Shown here piece after piece: positions 1 through 6,100 of a DNA stretch of 19,875 nucleotides; position 1 is the stretch's first letter, and each line of letters begins with the position of its first letter. The position numbers and the translations under genes are program-made. Under the pieces are notes generated by a model that searched no databases, was not told where the DNA came from, and was given only the letters and a program-made list of their open reading frames with translations. The stretch covers positions 1 through 19,875 of the forward strand of contig JAPLNJ010000282.1 of NCBI GenBank assembly GCA_026692885.1, written 5' to 3'. Source of the DNA: Planctomycetota bacterium. GTDB taxonomy: Bacteria; Planctomycetota; Planctomycetia; Pirellulales; Pirellulaceae.

Positions 1-310
1 GGTCGGATGACCGCGGAAAGTTTGGACGGAACCCACAAGTCACCCAGGGTAACCTGCTTCAATGGGGCCGCGGTCGGATGACCGCGGAAAGGGACGGAAG
101 GGGATGCATCCCCGGCGCGATGCGTGCCGCTTCAATGGGGCCGCGGTCGGATGACCGCGGAAAGCCGGGGTGGTCGGTGCAACCACAGCTCGCATCCGCC
201 CGCTTCAATGGGGCCGCGGTCGGATGACCGCGGAAAGGTGGACGATCGGAACCAGTTGGCCTTGATCGCTCAGCGCTTCAATGGGGCCGCGGTCGGATGA
301 CCGCGGAAAG
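1..310 (-). CRISPR. CRISPR array, type I-G-associated, partial at left edge
   Basis: There are four complete 36-nt repeats at 56-91, 129-164, 202-237 and 275-310, identical to each other, plus the last 20 nt of a fifth at 1-20. Spacers are 35 nt (21-55), 37 nt (92-128), 37 nt (165-201) and 37 nt (238-274). The repeat contains a perfect 8-bp stem, CCGCGGTC/GACCGCGG, with a 4-nt loop. Read on the minus strand it ends in ATTGAAGC, the usual type I 5'-handle form, so I infer minus-strand transcription, the same direction as the cas genes, with the leader at 311-491. The array continues beyond the left edge, so its length is unknown. The identity of the four repeats shows no degeneration at this end, as expected next to a leader. 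Confidence 0.98.
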
Positions 311-491
311 TGCGTCCTCGTAAGTCGTTTGGCAGCAAGCGGGCAAAACGGATTTTGCGAGAGGCTGCGTCTGTTGTCAAGCCCGGAGCCACGGTCACCC
401 CCCCATCGCTTCTGTAAACCTTGATACCCGCGCGATTTGCGTTCTGCGAGCGGTCCCCGGGATCTCTGAGCCACCCCACCGCTCGCAGCAC
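311..491 (-). promoter_or_regulatory. CRISPR leader with candidate promoter
   Basis: This is the 181-nt gap between the cas4-cas1 stop codon and the first repeat. On the minus strand it holds a perfect -35 TTGACA (380-375), a 17-nt spacer and a -10-like CAAAAT (357-352). Transcription would begin near 345, about 35 nt before the first repeat. A short inverted repeat GCAAAA/TTTTGC (343-348 and 353-358) overlaps the -10 and could be a protein-binding site or part of the leader anchor used for spacer integration. The leader role is inferred from position and repeat orientation. The hexamers are seen directly. Confidence 0.65.
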
Positions 492-2426
492 CTACCGCGT
501 CGTAAATACGGGATAAGTAGACAACTCGCCGGTCAGAACCTTTGCCAGCAAGCGGCACTGGATTTCCAGCAGACGCCGGTAATTCACACGGTATCCGAAT
601 AACGGATGTGTGACCAGCGTGTCCATCCGCTGTTCGTAGGCCCGGAAGAACTTCTTGCGCCCGTCCGCCGTCAGGGCCACGGCATTGCCTGTGCGGACGA
701 AATCCTGCAGCGTCACCATCCGCGTGTTGATCGCCGACAATACCGACGAGTCCGCAATCAACGGGCGAAACGGTTCCATCAAGTCCAGCCCCAACGACGC
801 GCGACCGAAACGCGGTTGATGGAAATAACCGAGGTACGGATCAAATCCGACCGTTTGCGTGACGATCGTCAGATCTTTAGCCAACAGACTGTAGGCCAGC
901 GACAGCAAGGCGTTGACCGGGTCGCGCGGCGGCCGGCGATTGCGATTCGCGAAGTCGAAGGACAGTCCCGTAGCGACGGGAGGCTCAGACCCGTTCGGCC
1001 GCTGGGCGGCTTGGTCCGCTTCCCGCAGTTCCGCCCCCGCTTCCCGGTCCCCCACCTTCAACATCCCCGCAAAGTTCTGGAAATACAGCCGTGCGGCGTT
1101 GCCTTCGTAGCCGAGTAGTCTCTCGAGCGAATCGGCGTGCTCGGCATCTTGCTGCATACACTTCATCTGCGCCAGGACCGTGGCGGGCGGCTCCACGTGA
1201 TTCCGCTGCAGCAGTGTCCGCTGGTTGGCGATTTTTCCCGCCACCAAAGCCCGCGCCAGCCGCAGACAAAACGCCGGTACATCGGCCAACCGGAATTGCT
1301 CGCGCCGGAGAAAAATGTTCTTCACGCCCAAGCCCTGCGTGATCCCATAGAACCAGCCACCCATCGAGAAGTAGGCAATCGGGATCTCGGCCTCACACAA
1401 GGCCTGGATGGCCTGCGTGGTGATCTGGATGTTGCCCATCAGGCTGAGTTGGCAGATTTCGTTCAGACGCACCTCCTGGACCACCTTCTCCTTGTCCTTG
1501 TCCTTGTCCTTGTCTTTGATCTTGAGCGTCTCACCCGACTTGCCGACGGACAATCCTTGGGTGTTCAGGTACAGCGGCCGCAGATCGTCGCGGGCGGGCA
1601 CCAGCCGGCGGATCTCTTGGTCGGCCACGGTCCGACCGCCAATCGTAGCGCCGCGGTGCGAGTCGGTTTCGAACAGCGTCTTCTGGACCCAGCATGAGGC
1701 CGCGACGCCGGGTTCCAAACACAGGTTGGTCTCGTCCGGCAGGCAGATGGCGACCAACGAGCAGCGCGGGCACTTGGGGCTATCCACCAACGGCGGCGGA
1801 ACTCTGCCGTCGGCCGAGATGTTGCGTGCCAACTGAATGGCCGCCAGCGTCTGTTCGACGAGTGTCGCATCGATCGGAATCCGAATCCGTTGTTTGGTGG
1901 CCACGTAGTACACGATGGCCTCGTCGCAACAGTAGCCATTGTCGCGTAAGACAAGGGCCTGGACCGCCAACTGGATCTTGTCGGTATCCCAGGCTTCGAG
2001 CGATCCGTCGGCGGCCTCACGCGGCCGGCCGCGTTTGTAGTCGACCGGCGTCACTCGCACGTCCGGCTGTCCCGCCGGATCGGGATCGGCAACGGGAACA
2101 GCGGGAGCCGCCGCATCAGGCGGGACCGCCGAACCGACGTGGCATTCGATCAAGTCCATTTTGGCGATCACGCCGTAGGTGTCGCTGGACAGCGTCACGC
2201 TGCGGGCGCGTACCGAGCGCCCGCCTTCGGCCAAGGCTTCGGGCGGCGGCAAGCCGTCTTCCCGCGCGTCCAGGCCGCTGTGACGCAGCGTGCCTTCCAC
2301 CGTTTCCTGGTTGTCGGCGAACACGCCGTCGACGTGCTCGTAGTAGAACAACCGCGGGCAGTACGTCAGTTCGTTCAACATCCGTGCGGGTAGATAGTCG
2401 GCTTCCAGCGTCTGTTTGGTGATCAT
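492..2426 (-). CDS. cas4-cas1: Cas4-Cas1 fusion protein, CRISPR adaptation
   Basis: This 644-residue protein joins a Cas4 exonuclease-like domain (about 1-240) to a Cas1 integrase (about 280-640). Cas4 shows C23 in the N-terminal YCPRLFYYE segment, the RecB-type D91 and VDYKRG (D129, K131), and the Fe-S cysteines C219, C222 and C228. Cas1 shows the expected metal ligands E441 (GYEGNAAR), H536 (YFHQPRFG) and E551 (DLMEPFRP). With Cas2 it should select PAM-bearing prespacers, trim them and insert them at the leader-proximal repeat. Cas4-Cas1 fusions are characteristic of type I-G. Between the domains is a Lys-Asp run (residues 304-314), encoded by four perfect hexamer repeats. The ATG overlaps the last unit of a heptanucleotide array, and no classical Shine-Dalgarno precedes it. 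The leader and array follow directly downstream. Confidence 0.97.
   Translation of the reverse strand: MITKQTLEADYLPARMLNELTYCPRLFYYEHVDGVFADNQETVEGTLRHSGLDAREDGLPPPEALAEGGRSVRARSVTLSSDTYGVIAKMDLIECHVGSAVPPDAAAPAVPVADPDPAGQPDVRVTPVDYKRGRPREAADGSLEAWDTDKIQLAVQALVLRDNGYCCDEAIVYYVATKQRIRIPIDATLVEQTLAAIQLARNISADGRVPPPLVDSPKCPRCSLVAICLPDETNLCLEPGVAASCWVQKTLFETDSHRGATIGGRTVADQEIRRLVPARDDLRPLYLNTQGLSVGKSGETLKIKDKDKDKDKEKVVQEVRLNEICQLSLMGNIQITTQAIQALCEAEIPIAYFSMGGWFYGITQGLGVKNIFLRREQFRLADVPAFCLRLARALVAGKIANQRTLLQRNHVEPPATVLAQMKCMQQDAEHADSLERLLGYEGNAARLYFQNFAGMLKVGDREAGAELREADQAAQRPNGSEPPVATGLSFDFANRNRRPPRDPVNALLSLAYSLLAKDLTIVTQTVGFDPYLGYFHQPRFGRASLGLDLMEPFRPLIADSSVLSAINTRMVTLQDFVRTGNAVALTADGRKKFFRAYEQRMDTLVTHPLFGYRVNYRRLLEIQCRLLAKVLTGELSTYPVFTTR
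1491..1514. repeat. Hexanucleotide microsatellite inside cas4-cas1
   Basis: There are four perfect tandem copies of CTTGTC, with an imperfect copy on each side. On the coding strand they give the Lys-Asp run at residues 304-314, just before the predicted Cas1 core strands. Gain or loss of units keeps the frame, so linker length rather than expression would vary. Confidence 0.9.
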
Positions 2427-2593
2427 TGTCCGTTGTCCGTTGTCCGTTGTCCGTTGTCAGTTGTCAGTTGTCCGTTGTCCGTTGTCCGTTGTCCGTTGTC
2501 AGTTGTCCGTTGTCCGTTGTCAGTTGTCAGTTGTCAGTTGTCAGTTGTCAGTTGTCAGTTGTCAGTTGTCAGTTGTCAGTTGTCAGTTGTCAG
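2426..2593. repeat. Heptanucleotide tandem array, 24 units
   Basis: There are 24 consecutive 7-bp units, TTGTCCG or TTGTCAG, followed by a partial TTG. The CCG form dominates the first 13 units and the CAG form fills the rest. The first unit shares its first base with the cas4-cas1 start codon (2424-2426, minus strand), so the array forms the immediate 5' leader of that gene. Read on the coding strand, CAG-type units (CTGACAA) give stop codons in all three frames, whereas CCG-type units (CGGACAA) do not. Heptameric tandem repeats are known in cyanobacteria and other bacteria. A role here is not established. Confidence 0.97.
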
Positions 2594-2625
2594 TTGCGGA
2601 AACGCAGTTTCCCACTCCCCGACTT

Positions 2626-2737
2626 CTCGACTCTCGACTCTCGACTCTCGACTCTCGACTCTCGACTCTCGACTCTCGACTCTCGACTCTCGACTCTCGA
2701 CTCTCGACTCTCGACTCTCGACTCTCGACTCTCGACT
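2626..2737. repeat. Second heptanucleotide tandem array, 16 units
   Basis: There are sixteen perfect 7-bp CTCGACT units, separated from the first array by a 32-bp linker (2594-2625). The array ends 4 bp before the cas2 stop codon, so the two arrays together fill the whole cas2 to cas4-cas1 interval. The unit sequence is unrelated to that of the first array, but the period is the same. Confidence 0.97.
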
Positions 2738-2741
2738 CTTT

Positions 2742-3032
2742 CTAGACCACGATGCAGGGTGCGTTCAGCGGCGTGTAGGGCTGACCGAGTGCGGAGATGA
2801 CCCGTTCGCCGCGGCCTTCGGTCGGTCCCAAGTTGATGAACAGGACCTGGTCTTCGTTGTGCTTGATCAGCTCGTTCAATTCGTGCTGGCACTTGGCCAG
2901 GTCGATCGGAGTCATCTGGCACTCGAAGACCGAGTACTGCAGATGGTCGCCGTAGTTGCGCATGGTCTTGAAGACCATGCGCAGGCGTTTGTCGTCGCAG
3001 ATGTCGTAACAGACCAAGAAGGTGTTCCGCAT
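2742..3032 (-). CDS. cas2: Cas2, CRISPR adaptation endoribonuclease-fold protein
   Basis: This is a 96-residue Cas2 of normal family length. It begins MRNTFLVCYDICDDKR, with the first beta strand and the conserved Asp (YDI) of the ferredoxin-like fold. It continues through LQYSVFEC and ends in the expected beta strand (QVLFINLG) plus a short tail. It is the structural partner of Cas1 in spacer integration. The start at 3032 is chosen because GAGGA lies 6 nt upstream and because the family begins here. However, the reading frame is open upstream without a stop through the HEPN domain, to 3443, so a longer HEPN-Cas2 protein is also possible. It reads toward the heptamer arrays and cas4-cas1. 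Confidence 0.93.
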   Translation of the reverse strand: MRNTFLVCYDICDDKRLRMVFKTMRNYGDHLQYSVFECQMTPIDLAKCQHELNELIKHNEDQVLFINLGPTEGRGERVISALGQPYTPLNAPCIVV

Positions 3033-3443
3033 GGCTGATCCTCGCGTGTGGGAGAGAACCGTCAGCCATCCCTGCGTGAGCGTTCCGCGTCGGTGGTGCA
3101 CCGTGGACTGCACACAACGCGGCACGGCAGGTGAGTGTACTGCAGGCAGGCCCTGCTGGACGATATCCCAGACCACGGCGTCATCCACCGCGTCGTAGCC
3201 GTGGATCAGGATGTTGCGAAAGGCGATGATACGTCGGTACTCCCGGATGTGAACCGCCGTCTCCGGATCGGTCCTGGCCAACCGGCTCAACGCCTCGCCG
3301 ACGATCTCTAACTGCCGTTCGACGGCGGAACGTAAGAGAGCGTCGGCGCGGTAGTCTTCGAATCGATGTTCGGCAGTAAATTGCACGATCAGATCCGTGG
3401 CGCGGCGCACGTCGTCCAAAAGTTTCTGCGTTTCAAGCTGCAT
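3033..3443 (-). CDS. hepT: HEPN (HepT-like) toxin domain, frame continuous with cas2
   Basis: The first ~100 residues match the HepT/DUF86 HEPN family: helical, with the RNase motif R76-X4-H81-X-Y83 (RNILIHGYD). In characterised HepT/MntA pairs the Tyr of this motif is AMPylated by the partner to silence the toxin. The start overlaps the mntA stop by 11 nt, as usual for this pair. There is no stop codon before cas2. The frame passes through about 35 residues rich in His, Arg and Thr (102-137), unlike a HepT tail, and then enters Cas2, giving a 233-residue reading frame ending at 2742. Either HepT lost its natural C-terminal helix and stop and is now fused to Cas2, or the linker is read-through from a decayed toxin gene. 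The HEPN call is firm. Whether a fusion protein is made is open. Confidence 0.82.
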
Positions 3444-3753
3444 ACAACACCGTACGACTCTGATTCACTTTCTGTAGGAAGTAGGGATTCTTAATGGCCC
3501 GCGTCATCACCAGGTCCACGGGGCGTTGGAACAACGCTTCCAGCTCATCGAGCAAGCCGAAGTAGGCGTCGGCATGTTCTCCAGGTTGGAGCGGCTGGAA
3601 CTCGACCAGGAAATCCAGGTCGCTGGTTTGCGGGTCGAACGAGACCTCGGCTGCTGCCGAGCCAAACAGTTCCAGCCGCTCGACGCGATAGCGCTGACAG
3701 AGTTGGAGCAGCAGCTCGCGGCGTTCTTGGATGAGCGTGATCATGCGATTCAT
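3433..3753 (-). CDS. mntA: MntA-like minimal nucleotidyltransferase antitoxin
   Basis: This 106-residue protein is of the MNT family. The nucleotidyltransferase signature is G31-S32 (LFGSAA), then D45 and D47 in SDLDFLVEF, with D80 (RPVDLV) as the third acidic residue. Proteins of this type AMPylate the Tyr in the HEPN toxin's RX4HXY motif. The gene overlaps the HEPN start by 11 nt, the standard antitoxin-first order. An internal ATG at 3744 has GGGAG at about 10 nt, better spacing than the ATG at 3753, so the real protein may be three residues shorter. It sits between the csb2-side interruption and cas2, so the pair is co-directional with the adaptation genes. Confidence 0.9.
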   Translation of the reverse strand: MNRMITLIQERRELLLQLCQRYRVERLELFGSAAAEVSFDPQTSDLDFLVEFQPLQPGEHADAYFGLLDELEALFQRPVDLVMTRAIKNPYFLQKVNQSRTVLYAA

Positions 3754-3767
3754 TCTCCCGGCTTGCG

Positions 3768-3830
3768 ACCGGCACGAACAGCCCTAGGCCAAAGTGGCAC
3801 TGGGCACCGATGGCGAAGATCTGCCGTGGC
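3768..3830 (-). pseudogene. Probable relic of a csb2 3' end
   Basis: On the minus strand this stretch translates to IFAIGAQCHFGLGLFVPV. It resembles the C-terminal glycine-rich loop of the intact Csb2 in this window (GPLCLGYASHFGMGLFAA, end near 4531), sharing the G-x3-HFGxGLF pattern. The similarity stops upstream, where palindromic repeat DNA begins (3834), and no stop codon follows before the frame overlaps mntA. I read it as the leftover end of an older csb2 that once directly preceded mntA. The match is short, so chance cannot be excluded without a profile search. Confidence 0.5.
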
Positions 3831-3833
3831 CGT

Positions 3834-3899
3834 GCGTTCCTGGTTCCCCAGCTCCGCCTGGGAACCCACTGTCCTCCCGGCTCCGCCGGTTCCCCTGCC
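3834..3899 (+). repeat. REP-like palindrome, copy A
   Basis: Contains an imperfect palindrome of the GTTCCCAGGC-TCC-GCCTGGGAAC type, followed by a GC-rich tail (CCCGGCTCCGCCGGTTCCCC). The same palindrome and tail recur in direct orientation at 4402-4469. Confidence 0.85.
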
Positions 3900-3963
3900 A
3901 ACCCCATCGCTGGGTGCTGCTCCGCCGACCGCGGCCCAATCGCGGCGGAGCCGCCCATGCAGT

Positions 3964-3991
3964 GCGTTCCCAGGCGGAGCCTGGGAACGAG
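3964..3991 (-). repeat. REP-like palindrome, copy B (inverted)
   Basis: The same palindrome as copies A and C with the loop inverted (GGA instead of TCC). It lies between the csb2 relic and the small plus-strand gene. It matches copy E at 13428-13455. Confidence 0.85.
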
Positions 3992-4041
3992 GGTGGCACA
4001 ACTCGCTGGCGGGTTGTGCGAGCAGCCTTTCGCCGCGCCGA

Positions 4042-4071
4042 TTGCCTTTGTCGGTGCTGGGGGCGTATGAT
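4042..4071 (+). promoter_or_regulatory. Candidate promoter for the small plus-strand gene
   Basis: TTGCCT (4042-4047) and TATGAT (4066-4071) are separated by 18 nt, about 40 nt upstream of the ATG at 4112. The hexamers are plausible sigma-70 elements, but assignment from sequence alone is weak. Confidence 0.35.
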
Positions 4072-4111
4072 AACGTCGTACTCGATCCCTTGACACAGTT
4101 GGGAGACGCAG

Positions 4112-4381
4112 ATGACGCTCGATCCCCAAACCCAGGAACTGGTGAGAAACGCCGAACTGGTGTACGACCAGCGACTGCGGACACGCCTCGAGACGGAGCA
4201 TTTTGGTGCGTTGATCGCGCTCGATCCGGAGTCGGGCGATTTCGTGCTGGCGGACACCTTTCGTGAGATTGACGTAGCCGCTCAGCACCGGTTTGGCAAC
4301 AAGCCAGTGCATATCTTTCGTGTCGGCGGCGGCGGAGCGGTGAGGATCGGTGGAGTCGGGCATCATGCACGGGCTTCTTGA
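4112..4381 (+). CDS. Small conserved-looking protein of unknown function
   Basis: This 89-residue protein begins MTLDPQTQELVRNAELVYDQ. Its middle part (HFGALIALDPESGDFVLADTFREI) and FRVGGGGAVRIGG end resemble small proteins I recall from cyanobacteria and planctomycetes, often beside an aspartic-protease-like gene. No such partner is present here. GGGAG lies 7 nt before the ATG, and a promoter-like pair lies further upstream. It is the only plus-strand gene inside the cas locus and lies between two direct REP copies (A and C), so it probably came in with that segment. No catalytic motif is visible, and I do not assign a function. The last ~10 residues, rich in His, may be altered relative to relatives. 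Confidence 0.65.
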   Translation: MTLDPQTQELVRNAELVYDQRLRTRLETEHFGALIALDPESGDFVLADTFREIDVAAQHRFGNKPVHIFRVGGGGAVRIGGVGHHARAS

Positions 4382-4401
4382 CCAAGACAACCAAGCCTTC
4401 C

Positions 4402-4469
4402 TGTTCCTGGTTCCCAGGCTCCGCCTGGGAACCCCCTGTCTTCCCGGCTCCGCCGGTCCCCTGCCCCTG
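4402..4469 (+). repeat. REP-like palindrome, copy C
   Basis: A palindrome (GTTCCCAGGC-TCC-GCCTGGGAAC) with the same GC-rich tail as copy A, in the same orientation. It lies about 60 bp beyond the csb2 stop codon. Confidence 0.85.
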
Positions 4470-4527
4470 CCCTGCGGGACCGGGCAACGGCGATGCCGGC
4501 TACACGGTCCCAACCCGCAATTGGGAT

Positions 4528-6096
4528 CTAAGCCTCGGCCGCGAACAGACCCATGCCGAAATGACTCGCGTAGCCCAGACACAGCGGCCCAACGATTGGT
4601 TGCGAGAATACTAAGCGAAACATCGCGGCAGCTCGATATGCTTCCCGTCCCCCATGCTTAGACCTCGCCCGAAGGAATTCGCGCGACTGAGGCAAACGGC
4701 GGCCGTCGATCTCCTTGGGCGACAGCTCTTCGATATCGCACAACTCGACGTTCTTGAATTCGGAGACTTGCTCCGCCAGTCGCCGCCATTCCCGCCGGAG
4801 GCCCTTTCGCAAGTATCGACTCCTGCCACCTGCACCGATGTCGGCGTGGCCGAGGAATGGAGTCTGCGAACACCACACCGTTGACGGCCCAACGAGGGTT
4901 CGACCAAGGGCACCTGGTTGTCCAAGACCGATCAGTTGCGCCCGCAGGGCATCAAGCTGTCCAAGATCCACCTTTTTCAGGGATGTCATCGCCGCGACTT
5001 CGGCGCGAGCGAATCCATCTCGTGCAAACACCGTAACGTAGCCGATGTGGTGCGGGTCGGATTCAGATGCTGTCGGCAAGTAGTGTGCGTGCCGCTGTCC
5101 GATGAGAGACACTCCCTGTTGATCCTTTCCGGAGAGGATCGGCGACGCAAACCCTTCCGTGACTTGGGGACGACGGTAGGCGTGGGCTTCATCCCGATGG
5201 CGTTCGCACCAACGCCGGAAACAGCCCATGCTGGCACGGCGAAACGCTTCAGCAACTTGCAGCGTCTTGGTGATCGGCGGGAGAACCGGGCCATCGAGCA
5301 GGAAGTGTGCGACGGTGGGATTCGCGCGATGTGGTGGCGAGCGATTGATGTTCACCGATGACCGTTCCTCAGGACGCGTGTAGTTCACCCATTTCGCCCC
5401 GGGCACGGTCGGCCACCTTGCATCGTGAATCGTCTCTGTGTCCAGGCACAGGTGCCAGCGGGGGCAGTCGAACAGGAACTCCGACGACTTCACTTTGCCT
5501 TTCGCCCACTTGATCGGATCGATCGTCGGGTAGTGTTCGTAGCCAAAGCAGGTGGCTGGATCCGGGCAGAAGACGGCCAGCGGGTTCGGGTCAGTGTCCG
5601 GGGCTGGTACGCAGTTCCATTCGACGGAGCCAAATGAGTCGGAGAGCGATGCGACCACCGCTTCCACCCAGCCTTCCGCCCGACCGAGGACGTTCAAGTT
5701 CCCCACCAACCGACGGAGAGTACCGTCGTCCGCCGGGCCGAGGCTCGTGTCCGGCCAGCCGACGAAGAGAGGGGTCTCGCGTCCGACGCTGACGAACGTG
5801 TCGAAGATCAAAGTGCGGTCTTGCGGGCCCTTCTTTTCCCACGGCATGTAGTGCCGCGTGTGAGCAACTCGGTGTGGCGGCAGCCCAAAACGCGGCGGAT
5901 GAATGAGTTGTTCGAGTACCCGCTTCACCTCATCGTCGGACAACTCCGGGCAGGTCCGCTTCCACACGGCGACGAGCGCACGCAGGAACCGCCAGGGCGA
6001 TGGCGGCCACTCAGGGACGCCTTCGTTTACGTGCCTGCCCCAAGGCGTGGCGTGGTAACGCCCGCTGGGGAAGGTCAATTGGATCGTGACGGGCAT
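4528..6096 (-). CDS. csb2: Csb2 (GSU0054 family), Cas5-Cas6 fusion of type I-G Cascade
   Basis: The 522-residue protein begins MPVTIQLTFPSGRYHATPWG, with EWPPSPWRFLRAL, the typical opening of Csb2 and its Cas5-like N-terminal half. It ends with the Cas6-type glycine-rich loop GPLCLGYASHFGMGLF (about 503-518). In type I-G it is thought to process crRNA (Cas6 part) and hold the 5' handle (Cas5 part) in the surveillance complex. It starts 4 nt after the csb1 stop, so the two are almost certainly co-translated. It is the last gene of the effector half of the operon. Downstream lies repeat DNA and an opposing small gene. The C-terminus appears intact, although a second, shorter echo of it lies at 3768-3830. 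Confidence 0.95.
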   Translation of the reverse strand: MPVTIQLTFPSGRYHATPWGRHVNEGVPEWPPSPWRFLRALVAVWKRTCPELSDDEVKRVLEQLIHPPRFGLPPHRVAHTRHYMPWEKKGPQDRTLIFDTFVSVGRETPLFVGWPDTSLGPADDGTLRRLVGNLNVLGRAEGWVEAVVASLSDSFGSVEWNCVPAPDTDPNPLAVFCPDPATCFGYEHYPTIDPIKWAKGKVKSSEFLFDCPRWHLCLDTETIHDARWPTVPGAKWVNYTRPEERSSVNINRSPPHRANPTVAHFLLDGPVLPPITKTLQVAEAFRRASMGCFRRWCERHRDEAHAYRRPQVTEGFASPILSGKDQQGVSLIGQRHAHYLPTASESDPHHIGYVTVFARDGFARAEVAAMTSLKKVDLGQLDALRAQLIGLGQPGALGRTLVGPSTVWCSQTPFLGHADIGAGGRSRYLRKGLRREWRRLAEQVSEFKNVELCDIEELSPKEIDGRRLPQSREFLRARSKHGGREAYRAAAMFRLVFSQPIVGPLCLGYASHFGMGLFAAEA

Positions 6097-6100
6097 GGGG

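Noticed and set aside
205..558. Small minus-strand frames over the CRISPR leader and last repeats
   Set aside because: They translate repeat and leader DNA. No protein family or ribosome site is visible.
2416..3038. Plus-strand open frames through the heptamer arrays (Ser-Val-Val and Leu-Asp-Ser repeats)
   Set aside because: They are a by-product of stop-free 7-bp repeats and run antisense into cas2. No initiation signal or non-repeat domain is present.
3545..4582. Long minus-strand frame of 345 codons across the cas interruption
   Set aside because: It is antisense to the small gene and made of repeat DNA. Only the short csb2-like segment at 3768-3830 and the overlap with mntA are meaningful.
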